A stretch of DNA of 55,592 nucleotides from Streptomyces huiliensis (GCF_020037025.1 NZ_JAIQLH010000089.1:1-55592); one strand, 5' to 3'. Shown: positions 39,983 to 49,362, counted from the stretch's first letter. Made by a program: numbers and translations. The notes: generated by a model not told the origin, from the sequence alone.

Positions 39983-41716
39983 TCAGACGGCCAGCAGCTT
40001 CCGCACCCGGTCCGCGCCGACGGCGAGGAGCAGGGTGGGCAGGCGCGGGCCGGTGTCCCGGCCGACGAGCAGCTGGTAGAGCAGCGCGAAGAAGGAGCGC
40101 TGGGCGACCTTCAGCTCGGGGGTGGGCTTGGCGTCCGGCTCCAGGCCCGCCTGGATCTTGGGCACGCCGTAGACGAGCGTGGTGAGCCCGTCGAGCGACC
40201 AGTGCTCGTCCAGCCCGGCGAGGAGCAGCCGCAGCGACTCGCGGCCCTGCTCGTCGAGGGCGGCGAGGGTCTCGGCGTCGGGCTCGTCGCGGACGATGGT
40301 GCGCTGGTCGGCCGGGACCTGGGTGTTGATCCAGTGCTCGGCGCGGTCCAGCCGGGGCCGGGTCTCGTCGAGCGAGGTGACCGGGTTCTCCGGGTCGAGC
40401 TCGGAGAGGATCCGCAGGGTCTGCTCGTCGTGGCCGGCGGTGATGTCGACGACCGAGGCGAGCGTGCGGTACGGCAGCGGGCGCGGGGTGCGGGGCAGTT
40501 CGCCGGCGGCGGTGCGGGCGGCGCGGCTGTACGCGGCGGCGTCGGCGGGCAGCACGGAGCCGTCGGCGACCTTGGCCTCCAGCTTGTCCCACTCGTCGTA
40601 GAGCCGCTGGATCTCCTGGTCGAAGGCGATCTTGAAGGACTGGTTGGGCTTGCGGCGGGCGTAGAGCCAGCGCAGCAGCGGCGCCTCCATGATCTTCAGC
40701 GCGTCGCCCGGGGTGGGGACGCCGCCCTTCGACGACGACATCTTGGCCATGCCGCTGATGCCGACGAAGGCGTACATCGGGCCGATCGGCTGCTCGCCGC
40801 CGAAGACCTTGCGGACGATCTGGCCGCCGACGACGAAGGAGGAGCCGGGCGAGGAGTGGTCGACGCCGGAGGGCTCGAAGATCACGCCCTCGTAGGCCCA
40901 GCGCATCGGCCAGTCGACCTTCCAGACCAGCTTGCCGCGGTTGAACTCGCTGAGCATGACGGTCTCGGAGTGGCCGCAGACGCAGGTGTAGGCGAGCTCG
41001 GTGGTCGCGTCGTCGTACGCGGTGACCGTGGTGAGGTCGCGCTCGCAGGCGCCGCAGTACGGCTTGTACGGGAAGTAGCCCGCGCCGCCGCCGCTGCCGT
41101 CGTCCTCGTTGGCCGCGCCGGAGCCCTCGGCGGCCTCCAGCTCGGCCTCGTCGACCTTCTTCTGCTGCTGCTTGGGCTTGCCGGTCGCCTTGTCCTTCGT
41201 CCGGTACTGGTCGAGGATCGCGTCGATGTCACCGCGGTGCTTCATCGCGTGCAGGACCTGCTCGCGGTAGACACCGGAGGTGTACTGCTCGGTCTGGCTG
41301 ATCGGGTCGTACTCGACGCCCAGCTCGGCCAAGGCCTCGACCATGGCGGCCTTGAAGTGCTCGGCCCAGTTCGGGTACGCCGAGCCGGCGGGGGCCGGGA
41401 CCGAGGTCAGCGGCTTGCCGATGTGCTCGGCCCAGGACTCGTCGATGCCCGCGACGCCGGCCGGGACCTTGCGGTAGCGGTCGTAGTCGTCCCAGGACAG
41501 CACGTGGCGGACCTGGTGGCCGCGGCGCCGGATCTCGTCGGCGACCAGGTGCGGGGTCATGACCTCGCGCAGGTTGCCCAGGTGGACCGGTCCGGAGGGG
41601 CTGAGGCCGGACGCGACGACGATCGGTTTGCCGGGCGCGCGGCGCTCACTCTCGGCGATGACCTCGTCGGCGAAACGGGAGACCCAGTCGGCCTCGGTGC
41701 TCTGAGCCTGAGCCAC
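39983..41716 (-). CDS. lysS: Lysyl-tRNA synthetase, class I
   Basis: A 577-aa class I (archaeal-type) lysyl-tRNA synthetase that charges tRNA-Lys with lysine, unlike the class II enzyme of most bacteria. The HIGH equivalent is PVHLGN near residues 43-48, and the KMSKS equivalent is KMSSSKG near 330. A CxxC...CxC pair (YCGACERD, YTCVCGHSE) fits the zinc site. GTG 41716 is preceded by GGAAG at 6 nt and gives VAQAQSTEADWVSRF; the long upstream extension in the same frame is non-coding. Divergent from argS across 195 bp. Streptomyces typically also keeps other LysRS-like genes, which cannot be seen here. Confidence 0.95.
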   Translation of the reverse strand: MAQAQSTEADWVSRFADEVIAESERRAPGKPIVVASGLSPSGPVHLGNLREVMTPHLVADEIRRRGHQVRHVLSWDDYDRYRKVPAGVAGIDESWAEHIGKPLTSVPAPAGSAYPNWAEHFKAAMVEALAELGVEYDPISQTEQYTSGVYREQVLHAMKHRGDIDAILDQYRTKDKATGKPKQQQKKVDEAELEAAEGSGAANEDDGSGGGAGYFPYKPYCGACERDLTTVTAYDDATTELAYTCVCGHSETVMLSEFNRGKLVWKVDWPMRWAYEGVIFEPSGVDHSSPGSSFVVGGQIVRKVFGGEQPIGPMYAFVGISGMAKMSSSKGGVPTPGDALKIMEAPLLRWLYARRKPNQSFKIAFDQEIQRLYDEWDKLEAKVADGSVLPADAAAYSRAARTAAGELPRTPRPLPYRTLASVVDITAGHDEQTLRILSELDPENPVTSLDETRPRLDRAEHWINTQVPADQRTIVRDEPDAETLAALDEQGRESLRLLLAGLDEHWSLDGLTTLVYGVPKIQAGLEPDAKPTPELKVAQRSFFALLYQLLVGRDTGPRLPTLLLAVGADRVRKLLAV

Positions 41717-41911
41717 GGCACTTCCTTCCTTACGGTCTGGCATGACCATTGTCCCAGACGGCGGCGGGGGTCCGCCGGTTGCCCGGTGAGCCGGGAAAAA
41801 GCGCGCGGGGCCTGTGATATCGGCATGGGATACTCGGTGCGACGGCGCCGTTCTGCTCCGATACGCCGCCCTCAGCACGCACGCCCCCTACAAGGAATGG
41901 GCCCGCTTCCC

Positions 41912-43675
41912 ATGGCTTTGGTTCCCTCCCTCGCTTCCACGCTCGACCGGCGCATCGCGGACGCGCTCTCGGCGGCCCTGCCGGAGGCCGGCGCCGCCGA
42001 CCCGCTGCTGCGACGGAGCGACCGCGCGGACTTCCAGGCCAACGGGATGCTGGCGCTGGCGAAGAAGCTCAAGGGGAACCCGCGCGAGCTGGCCGGCAAG
42101 GTCGTGGAGAACCTGCCGGCGGACGAGCTGATCGCGGACGTCGAGGTGTCGGGCCCGGGCTTCCTCAACATCACGCTCACCGACGGCGCGATCCTGAAGA
42201 CCCTGGCCGCGCGGCACGCGGACGACCGCCTGGGCGTGCCCTTCAAGGAGCACCCGGGCACCACGGTCATCGACTGGGCGCAGCCGAACGTGGCCAAGGA
42301 GATGCACGTCGGCCACCTGCGGAACTCGGTGATCGGCAACTCGGTCGTACGGATCCTGGAGTTCGTCGGCGAGAAGGTCGTCAGCCGTCACCACATCGGC
42401 GACTGGGGCACCCAGTTCGGCATGCTCATCCAGTACCTGATCGAGCACCCGCACGAGCTGGACCACAAGGGCGAGATCTCCGGCGAGGAGGCGATGTCCA
42501 ACCTCAACCGGCTCTACAAGGCGTCGCGCGCCCTCTTCGACTCCGACGACGAGTTCAAGGCCCGCGCCCGGCGCCGGGTGGTGGACCTCCAGGCGGGTGA
42601 CGAGGAGACCCTCGCGCTCTGGCAGCGGTTCGTCGACGAGTCGAAGATCTACTTCTACTCGGTCTTCGACAAGCTGGACGTGGAGATCCGCGACGAGGAC
42701 ATCGTCGGCGAGTCCGGCTACAACGACATGCTCGCGGAGACCTGCCGTCTCCTGGAGGAGTCCGGCGTGGCGGTCCGCTCCGAGGGCGCGCTGTGCGTCT
42801 TCTTCGACGACGTGAAGGGCCCGGAGGGCAAGCCGGTCCCGCTGATCGTGCAGAAGTCCGACGGCGGCTTCGGCTACGCGGCGACGGACCTGTCGGCGGT
42901 CCGCGACCGGGTGTTCAACCTCAAGGCCGACACCCTGCTGTACGTGGTGGACAGCCGCCAGTCGCTGCACTTCAAGATGGTCTTCGAGACCGCGCGCCGG
43001 GCGGGCTGGCTGACCGACGACACCAAGGCCGTGATGCTCGGCTTCGGCACGGTGCTGGGCAAGGACGGCAAGCCGTTCAAGACCCGTGAGGGCGAGACGG
43101 TCCGGCTGGTGGACCTGCTGGACGAGGCGATCGACCGGGCCACGGCCGTGGTGCGCGACAAGGCCGAGAAGGTGGGCCTGTCGGAGCAGGAGATCGTGGA
43201 GAACGGCCGGCACGTGGGCATCGGCGCGGTGAAGTACGCCGACCTGTCCACCTCGGTCTCCCGCGACTACAAGTTCGACCTGGACCAGATGGTGTCGCTG
43301 AACGGCGACACGTCCGTCTACCTCCAGTACGCCTACGCGCGGATCCGCTCGATCCTGCGCCGGGCGGGCGAGGTGGCGCCGGCCGCCCACCCGGAGCTGC
43401 CGCTGGCCCCGGCCGAGCGGGCGCTGGGCCTGCACCTGGACCAGTTCGGCGAGGTCGTGGCGGAGGTCGCCGCGTCGTACGAGCCGCACAAGCTGGCCGG
43501 GTACCTGTACCAGCTGGCGTCGCTGCTGACGACGTTCTACGACCAGTGCCAGGTGCTGAGCGACGAGAACGCGCCGGAGGTCGTGGAGAACCGCCTGTTC
43601 CTCGTCGACCTGACCGCGCGCACGCTGCGGCAGGGCATGGCGCTGCTGGGCATCCACACGCCCGAGCGCCTCTGA
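41912..43675 (+). CDS. argS: Arginyl-tRNA synthetase
   Basis: A 587-aa class I arginyl-tRNA synthetase, charging tRNA-Arg. The N-terminal Add-1 domain (~10-115) precedes the catalytic domain with NVAKEMHVGHLRNSVIG (HVGH at ~132-135), and the C-terminal anticodon-binding domain ends SLLTTFYDQCQVLS...ARTLRQGMALLGIHTPERL. ATG 41912 gives MALVPSLASTL, matching the family, although the nearest AAGGAA lies 14 nt away; ATG 41897 is in frame but would sit on that ribosome site. Divergent from lysS and almost touching the convergent HATPase gene. Confidence 0.95.
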   Translation: MALVPSLASTLDRRIADALSAALPEAGAADPLLRRSDRADFQANGMLALAKKLKGNPRELAGKVVENLPADELIADVEVSGPGFLNITLTDGAILKTLAARHADDRLGVPFKEHPGTTVIDWAQPNVAKEMHVGHLRNSVIGNSVVRILEFVGEKVVSRHHIGDWGTQFGMLIQYLIEHPHELDHKGEISGEEAMSNLNRLYKASRALFDSDDEFKARARRRVVDLQAGDEETLALWQRFVDESKIYFYSVFDKLDVEIRDEDIVGESGYNDMLAETCRLLEESGVAVRSEGALCVFFDDVKGPEGKPVPLIVQKSDGGFGYAATDLSAVRDRVFNLKADTLLYVVDSRQSLHFKMVFETARRAGWLTDDTKAVMLGFGTVLGKDGKPFKTREGETVRLVDLLDEAIDRATAVVRDKAEKVGLSEQEIVENGRHVGIGAVKYADLSTSVSRDYKFDLDQMVSLNGDTSVYLQYAYARIRSILRRAGEVAPAAHPELPLAPAERALGLHLDQFGEVVAEVAASYEPHKLAGYLYQLASLLTTFYDQCQVLSDENAPEVVENRLFLVDLTARTLRQGMALLGIHTPERL

Positions 43676-43679
43676 CGCC

Positions 43680-44129
43680 TCAGCCGGCCGCGCCCGTCGG
43701 CGCCCCGAGCTCGAACCAGATCAACTTCCCCACCAGTCCCTGAGGTTGATCCCGGAGCGCGAACCCGCCCCAGCTGTCGGCACACCGCCGCACGAGGCCG
43801 AGCCCCCTCCCCTGCTCGGCCTCGTCGGCCACCGGCGCCGCGTCCAGCGCCGGCATCCGCGGATTGGTGTCCCACACGGCCACCCGCACCCGGTCCCCGT
43901 CCCGCCGCACCCGCACGGACGCCGGCCCGTCCGAGTACCGGTACGCGTTGGTGACCAGCTCCGACGTCAACAGCTCGGCCGTATCGGCCAGTTCGAGGAA
44001 CCCGTGCTCCTCGAAGATGGTGCGGAGGGTGCGTCGGGCGATACACGGCGCCATCGGGTCGGAGGGGACCTGAAGCGTGTATTCCCAGTCGTCGGCGAGA
44101 TCCGGCTCATGACTCATGCACGCCTCCAC
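43680..44129 (-). CDS. HATPase-type ATP-binding protein (RsbW/anti-sigma-like)
   Basis: A 149-aa GHKL ATPase domain protein. LLTSELVTNAYRYSDG is the N-box, VAVWDTNPRMP the G1 region and EQGRGLGLVRRCADSWG the G2 box. Unlike the one at 8.1-8.8 kb, it has no C-terminal extension, which makes that extension stand out. Probable partner: an unlinked anti-anti-sigma or sigma factor; target unknown. The start may be ATG 44129 or 44117. Its stop lies 4 bp from the argS stop on the other strand. Confidence 0.83.
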   Translation of the reverse strand: MEACMSHEPDLADDWEYTLQVPSDPMAPCIARRTLRTIFEEHGFLELADTAELLTSELVTNAYRYSDGPASVRVRRDGDRVRVAVWDTNPRMPALDAAPVADEAEQGRGLGLVRRCADSWGGFALRDQPQGLVGKLIWFELGAPTGAAG

Positions 44130-44241
44130 AGAGTGAGCGTTCTGACACGCAGAGTAGTCATGTTCGGTTTGCGGACGCCAGGGGTGTCCGGATTCGGGGA
44201 GAGATGACCTGTGTGGGTGACACGGGGGGTTTGAAACGGTG

Positions 44242-44362
44242 TCCTCAGACGCCGGCCGGGCTGAAGTCAGCCCGTCCGGCGTCTGAGGACGCGCGCCGCA
44301 GGCGCGCTCGGGGGTGCGGGGGCCTGCCCCCGCAAGAAACGGTGAAAGGGCGGGACCGGGGC
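44242..44362. repeat. Dispersed intergenic hairpin repeat, copy B (full form)
   Basis: TCCTCAGACGCCGG (44242-44255) pairs perfectly with CCGGCGTCTGAGGA (44276-44289) around a nested GGCTGA/TCAGCC hairpin. Two more hairpins follow (GCGCGCC/GGCGCGC and GCGGGGGCCTGCCCCCGC), ending AAACGGTGAAAGGG then CGGGACCGGGGC. From 44269 on it aligns with copy A at 5503-5594. It lies just beyond the hemB stop and probably terminates the haem operon. Confidence 0.85.
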
Positions 44363-44373
44363 CCCCAAAAGCA

Positions 44374-45369
44374 TCAGCCCAGCTTCCGGGCGACCTCCGT
44401 CGCCCAGTACGTCAGGATCATGTTGGCACCGGCCCGCTTGATCCCCGTGAGCGTCTCCAGAATGGCCCGATCCCGATCGATCCACCCATTGGCAGCCGCC
44501 GCCTCGACCATCGCGTACTCACCGGAGATCTGATAAGCCGCGACGGGCACGTCCACCGCCTCCGCGACCTTGGCGAGCACGTCAAGGTAGGGCAGGGCCG
44601 GCTTGACCATCACCATGTCCGCCCCCTCCTCAAGGTCGAGCGCGAGCTCCCGCATCGACTCCCGAAGATTGGCCGGATCCTGCTGATACGTCTTCCGGTC
44701 CCCCTGCAACGACGACCCGACAGCCTCCCGGAACGGCCCGTAGAAGGCGGAAGCGTACTTCGCCGTATAGGCGAGCACCGAGACGTCCTCGTGCCCGGTC
44801 TGGTCGAGAGCATCCCGGATGACCCCGACCTGACCGTCCATCATCCCGCTGGGCCCCACCACGTGCACGCCCGCGTCGGCCTGCACCTGAGCCATCTCGG
44901 CATACCGCTCAAGCGTCGCGTCGTTGTCGACGCGCCCCTCGGAGTCGACGACACCGCAATGCCCGTGATCGGTGAACTCGTCCAGGCACAGGTCGGACAT
45001 GATGACGAGCTCGTCACCGACCTCGGCCTTCACGTCCCGGATGGCGACCTGGAGGATCCCGTCCGGGTCGGTACCCGCCGTCCCGAGAGCGTCCTTCTTC
45101 GCCTCCTCGGGCACACCGAAGAGCATGATCCCGGAGACACCCGCGGCCACCGCCTCGACGGCGGCCTTCCGCAGCGTGTCACGGCTGTGCTGCACGACCC
45201 CGGGCATCGCCGAGATCGGCACCGGCTCGCTGACCCCCTCCCGCACGAAGGCGGGAAGGATCAGGTCGGACGGGTGCAGCCGGTACTCGGCGACCATCCG
45301 GCGCATGGCCGGGGTGGTGCGGAGCCGCCGGGGCCGGGCCCCAGGGAAGGTGCCGTACGTGGTGCTCAA
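44374..45369 (-). CDS. hemB: Delta-aminolevulinic acid dehydratase HemB
   Basis: A 331-aa porphobilinogen synthase that condenses two 5-aminolevulinates. Catalytic Lys residues are in AYTAKYASAFYGPFR (near 202) and VMVKPALPYLD (near 254). The metal segment reads MSDLCLDEFTDHGHCG, with C128 and C138 but D130 where zinc enzymes have a third Cys, so the metal site is not the classic Zn(Cys)3. TTG 45369 lies in a TTGA overlap with the hemD stop. It is the last gene of rex-hemA-hemC-hemD-hemB. Downstream is a repeat with hairpins that likely ends transcription. Confidence 0.95.
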   Translation of the reverse strand: MSTTYGTFPGARPRRLRTTPAMRRMVAEYRLHPSDLILPAFVREGVSEPVPISAMPGVVQHSRDTLRKAAVEAVAAGVSGIMLFGVPEEAKKDALGTAGTDPDGILQVAIRDVKAEVGDELVIMSDLCLDEFTDHGHCGVVDSEGRVDNDATLERYAEMAQVQADAGVHVVGPSGMMDGQVGVIRDALDQTGHEDVSVLAYTAKYASAFYGPFREAVGSSLQGDRKTYQQDPANLRESMRELALDLEEGADMVMVKPALPYLDVLAKVAEAVDVPVAAYQISGEYAMVEAAAANGWIDRDRAILETLTGIKRAGANMILTYWATEVARKLG

Positions 45370-47015
45370 CTCCGTGCCCTCCTACGCGATCCGGGCCGCC
45401 GCTCGCTCGGGCGCGTGACCGGGTCACCGGCCTCGATCGCGGCGTCGCGCCGCGCGGCCCCGAACTCCGCGAGCGCCTCGGCGAGCTTGTGCACCGAGGG
45501 CTCGGGCGACAGCACGTCCACCCGCAGGCCGTGCTCCTCCGCGGTCTTCGCGGTGGCCGGGCCGATGCAGGCGATGACGGTGACGTTGTGCGGCTTGCCG
45601 GCGATGCCGACGAGGTTCCGCACGGTGGACGAGGACGTGAAGAGCACGGCGTCGAAGCCGCCGCCCTTGATCGCCTCGCGGGTCTCGGCCGGCGGCGGCG
45701 AGGCGCGCACGGTCCGGTAGGCGGTGACGTCGTCCACCTCCCAGCCGAGCTCGATCAGGCCGGCCACCAGGGTCTCGGTGGCGATGTCGGCGCGCGGCAG
45801 GAAGACGCGGTCGATCGGGTCGAAGACCGGGTCGTAGGGCGGCCAGTCCTCCAGCAGCCCGGCGGCCGACTGCTCGCCGCTCGGCACCAGGTCGGGCTTG
45901 ACGCCGAACTCGATCAGCGACTTGGCGGTCTGCTCGCCGACGGCGGCGACCTTGATGCCGGCGAAGGCGCGCGCGTCGAGCCCGTACTCCTCGAACTTCT
46001 CGCGCACCGCCTTGACGGCGTTCACGGACGTGAAGGCGATCCACTCGTAGCGGCCGGTGACCAGGCCCTTGACCGCGCGCTCCATCTGCTGCGGGGTGCG
46101 CGGCGGTTCGACGGCGATGGTCGGCACCTCGTGCGGCACGGCGCCGTACGAGCGGAGCTGGTCGGAGAGCGACGCGGCCTGCTCCTTGGTGCGCGGCACC
46201 AGGACGTTCCAGCCGAACAGCGGCTTGGACTCGAACCAGGACAGCGGCTCCCGGTGGTCGGCCGCGCTGCGCTCGCCGACCACGGCTATCACCGGCTGCC
46301 CGCCGTCGGGCGACGGCAGCACCTTCGCGGCCTTGAGCACCTGGGCGATGGTGCCCAGGGTGGCCGTCCAGGTGCGCTGGCGGGTGGTGGTGCCGGCGAC
46401 GGTGACGCTCAGCGGGGTGTCCGGCTTGCGGCCGGCCGCGACCAGCTCGCCGGCGGCGGCGTTGACGGCGTCCAGGGTCGTCGTCACCACGACCGTGGCG
46501 CGGCTCGCGCCCACCTCGGACCAGCAGGTGTCGGAGGCGGTCCGGGCGTCGACGAACCGCACGTCCCCGCCCTGCGGGTCGCGCAGCGGCACGCCCGCGT
46601 AGGCGGGTACGCCGACGGCGGTGGCGATGCCCGGGACCACCTCGAAGGTGATGCCCTCGGCGGCGCAGGCGAGCATCTCGTCGGCGGCGTTCCCGTCGAG
46701 GCCGGGGTCGCCGAGGACCGCACGGACGACCCGCTTGCCGCCGCGCGCGGCCGTCATGACAAGATTGGCCGTGTCCCTGAGGACAGGGATGTCGGCGGCC
46801 TTTGACGCCTCGTCAGGGACGGGCTGCGCCGGCGTGTCCACATGCGCGCGCGCATGGGCGCGCACCACCTCCAGCACCTGTGGGTCGGCGATCAGGACGT
46901 CCGCGGACGCCAGTGCCTCCACGGCGCGGAGCGTCAGCAGTCCCGGGTCTCCGGGGCCCGCACCGAGGAAGGTGACGTGCCCGTGCGCGGGGTGGTTCGG
47001 GGCGGTGGGGTTCAA
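45366..47015 (-). CDS. hemD: HemD fusion: SUMT-like methyltransferase domain + uroporphyrinogen-III synthase
   Basis: A 549-aa two-domain protein. Residues ~10-255 resemble uroporphyrinogen-III C-methyltransferase (CobA/SUMT): VTFLGAGPGDPGLLTLRAVEAL and VPGIATAVGVPAYAGVPL are recognisable, but the usual VVRLKGGDPFVFGRG segment is VVRAVLGDPGLDGNAADE, so SAM or substrate binding may be changed. Residues ~285-530 form HemD, which cyclises hydroxymethylbilane (LVPRTKEQAASLSDQL...FTSVNAVKAV...FTSSSTVRNL). TTG 47015 overlaps the hemC stop as TTGA. The fused layout is common in actinobacteria. Activity of the methyltransferase half should be treated as unproven. Confidence 0.92.
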   Translation of the reverse strand: MNPTAPNHPAHGHVTFLGAGPGDPGLLTLRAVEALASADVLIADPQVLEVVRAHARAHVDTPAQPVPDEASKAADIPVLRDTANLVMTAARGGKRVVRAVLGDPGLDGNAADEMLACAAEGITFEVVPGIATAVGVPAYAGVPLRDPQGGDVRFVDARTASDTCWSEVGASRATVVVTTTLDAVNAAAGELVAAGRKPDTPLSVTVAGTTTRQRTWTATLGTIAQVLKAAKVLPSPDGGQPVIAVVGERSAADHREPLSWFESKPLFGWNVLVPRTKEQAASLSDQLRSYGAVPHEVPTIAVEPPRTPQQMERAVKGLVTGRYEWIAFTSVNAVKAVREKFEEYGLDARAFAGIKVAAVGEQTAKSLIEFGVKPDLVPSGEQSAAGLLEDWPPYDPVFDPIDRVFLPRADIATETLVAGLIELGWEVDDVTAYRTVRASPPPAETREAIKGGGFDAVLFTSSSTVRNLVGIAGKPHNVTVIACIGPATAKTAEEHGLRVDVLSPEPSVHKLAEALAEFGAARRDAAIEAGDPVTRPSERRPGSRRRARS

Positions 47016-47974
47016 TGTGCTCGCTCCCCCATAAGACCGGCCGCACCCTTGTCCAGCATGTCGGCCGCGAGTTCGCGTCCGAGGGCCAGGGCGTCGGGGT
47101 GCGACGCGGGAACGGGACCGGTGGTGGACAGCTGCACCAGCGTCGAGCCGTCGGTGGTGCCGACGACGCCGCGCAGGCGCATTTCGGTTACGTCCTGCTC
47201 GTCTCCCAGAAGGTCGGCCAGCGCACCCACGGGTGCGGAGCAGCCGGCCTCCAGGGCGGCGAGCAGGGAACGCTCGGCGGTCACGGCGGCCCGGGTGTGC
47301 GGGTCGTCGAGCTCGGCGAGCACGGCGGCGAGCGGCGCGGCGGCCGCGGCGCACTCGATCGCCAGGGCCCCCTGGCCGGGGGCGGGCAAAACGGTGTCGG
47401 GCGACAGGAACTCGGTCGCCACGTCGATCCGGCCGAGGCGGGTCAGCCCGGCGGCGGCCAGCACGACGGCGTCGAGCTCCCCGCCGGTGACGAAGCCGAG
47501 CCGGGTGTCCACGTTGCCGCGGACCGGCACGGTCTCGATCTCCTTGCCGAGCGCCCGGGCCCAGGCGTTGAGCTGGGCCATGCGGCGCGGCGAGCCGGTG
47601 CCGATGCGGGCGCCGGCCGGGAGTTCCTCGAAGGTCAGGCCGTCGCGGGCGATCAGCACGTCGCGCGGGTCCTCGCGGCGCGGGACGGCGGCGAGGACGA
47701 GGTCGTCGGGCTGCGCGGTCGGCAGGTCCTTGAGCGAGTGCACGGCGAAGTCGACCTCGCCCGCGAGCAGCGCGTCGCGCAGCGCGGAGACGAACACCCC
47801 GGTGCCGCCGATCTGCGCCAGGTGCTCGCGCGAGACGTCGCCGTAGGTGGTGATCTCGACCAGCTCGACCGGGCGGCCGGTCAGTCGGGTCACCGCCTCG
47901 GCGACCTGGCCCGACTGGGCCATGGCCAGCTTGCTGCGCCGGGTGCCCAGGCGCAGCGGGGTTGTGCCGTTCAT
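47012..47974 (-). CDS. hemC: Hydroxymethylbilane synthase (porphobilinogen deaminase) HemC
   Basis: A 320-aa enzyme that polymerises four porphobilinogens. The N-terminal LRLGTRRSKLAMAQSGQVA, HSLKDLPT and IGTGSPRR blocks, and the dipyrromethane cofactor Cys at C245 in LEAGCSAPVGA, are all present. ATG 47974 lies in an ATGA overlap with the hemA stop, and its own stop overlaps the TTG start of hemD, so translation is coupled on both sides. The length is typical and all catalytic residues expected from the family are seen. Cytosolic. Confidence 0.96.
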   Translation of the reverse strand: MNGTTPLRLGTRRSKLAMAQSGQVAEAVTRLTGRPVELVEITTYGDVSREHLAQIGGTGVFVSALRDALLAGEVDFAVHSLKDLPTAQPDDLVLAAVPRREDPRDVLIARDGLTFEELPAGARIGTGSPRRMAQLNAWARALGKEIETVPVRGNVDTRLGFVTGGELDAVVLAAAGLTRLGRIDVATEFLSPDTVLPAPGQGALAIECAAAAAPLAAVLAELDDPHTRAAVTAERSLLAALEAGCSAPVGALADLLGDEQDVTEMRLRGVVGTTDGSTLVQLSTTGPVPASHPDALALGRELAADMLDKGAAGLMGERAH

Positions 47975-49362
47975 GCCGACTCCCGTGCGTTGTTCTTGCT
48001 GTCGTGCCGCGCGTCGGCCCGGCTGACGGCGGCGACCGCCTGCGGGTCGAGGTCGAAGAGCTCCCGCAGGGCGTCGGCGTAGCCGGCGCCGCCGGGGGTC
48101 GAGGCGAGTTCCTTGACGCGCACGGTCGGTGCGTGCAGGAGCTTGTCGACGACGCGGCGGACGGTCTGGGTGATCTCGGCGCGCTGCTTGTCGTCCAGCC
48201 CGGGCAGCCGCCCGTCGAGCCGGGCGATCTCGCCGGCGACCACGTCCGCGGCCATGGTGCGCAGGGCGACCACGGTCGGGGTGATGTGGGCGGCGCGCTG
48301 GGCGGCGCCGAAGGCGGCGACCTCGTCGGAGACGATGGTCCGCACCCGGTCGACGTCGGCGGCCATCGGCGCGTCGGCCGAGGCCTCGGCGAGCGCCTCG
48401 ATGTCGACGAACCGGACGCCGTCGACGCCGTGCGCGGCGGCGTCGATGTCGCGCGGCATGGCCAGGTCGAGCAGAGCGAGACGGGCGCCGCGGGTGCAGT
48501 CCGCGTCGACCGCGCAGCCCGGGCGGCCGGCGAGCGCGGCGGTGACCGCGTCGGCGGTGAGGACGAGGCCGGTGGCGCCGGTGCAGGAGACCACGACGTC
48601 GGCGAGCGCGAGCTCGTCGGGCAGGGCGGTCATCTCGACGGCGCTCGCGGTGACGCCGCTGCCGCCGGGCTCGGTGAGGATCTCCACCAGGCGCCGGGCG
48701 CGCTCCAGGGTCCGGTTGGCGACGGCCACGTGGGCGACGCCGGCGCGGGCCAGGGTGGCGGCGGCGAGGGAGGACATCGAGCCGGCGCCGATGACGAGGG
48801 CGCGCTTGCCCGCGGCCCACTCCTCGACGGACGGGCCGTCGTGGAGCTGCTCCAGGCCGAAGGTGACCAGCGACTGCCCGGCCCGGTCGATGCCCGTCTC
48901 GCTGTGGGCTCGCTTGCCGACCCGCAGGGCCTGCTGGAACAGGTCGTTGAGCAGCCGGCCGGCGCTGTGCAGCTCCTGGCCGAGGGCGAGGGCGTCCTTG
49001 ATCTGGCCGAGGATCTGGCCCTCGCCGACGACCATCGAGTCCAGGCCGCAGGCCACCGAGAAGAGGTGGTGGACGGCCCGGTCCTCGTAGTGGACGTAGA
49101 GGTGCGGGGTGAGCTCGTCCAGCGGGACGCCCGCGTGGTGGGCGAGCAGCGTGGACAGCTCGGCGACACCGGCGTGGAACTTGTCCACGTCGGCGTAGAG
49201 CTCGATGCGGTTGCAGGTGGCGAGCACGGCCGCCTCGGTGGCCGGCTCGGCCGCGAGGGTGTCGTGCACCAGCGCGGCCCGGGCCTCGGGGGTCAGGGAG
49301 GCCCGCTCCAGCACGCTCACCGGCGAACTGCGGTGACTGAGACCCACGACGAGCAGGCTCAT
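47971..49362 (-). CDS. hemA: Glutamyl-tRNA reductase HemA
   Basis: A 463-aa enzyme that reduces glutamyl-tRNA to glutamate-1-semialdehyde, the first committed step of the C5 route; HemL (31.6 kb) takes the next. The catalytic Cys is C50 in ATCNRIELY; GEGQILGQIK and LVIGAGSMSSLAA (NADPH-binding) follow, then the C-terminal dimerisation helices. ATG 49362 lies in an ATGA overlap with the rex stop, so it depends on translation of rex and hence on the Rex-controlled promoter. This is the second gene of the haem operon. Confidence 0.96.
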   Translation of the reverse strand: MSLLVVGLSHRSSPVSVLERASLTPEARAALVHDTLAAEPATEAAVLATCNRIELYADVDKFHAGVAELSTLLAHHAGVPLDELTPHLYVHYEDRAVHHLFSVACGLDSMVVGEGQILGQIKDALALGQELHSAGRLLNDLFQQALRVGKRAHSETGIDRAGQSLVTFGLEQLHDGPSVEEWAAGKRALVIGAGSMSSLAAATLARAGVAHVAVANRTLERARRLVEILTEPGGSGVTASAVEMTALPDELALADVVVSCTGATGLVLTADAVTAALAGRPGCAVDADCTRGARLALLDLAMPRDIDAAAHGVDGVRFVDIEALAEASADAPMAADVDRVRTIVSDEVAAFGAAQRAAHITPTVVALRTMAADVVAGEIARLDGRLPGLDDKQRAEITQTVRRVVDKLLHAPTVRVKELASTPGGAGYADALRELFDLDPQAVAAVSRADARHDSKNNARESA

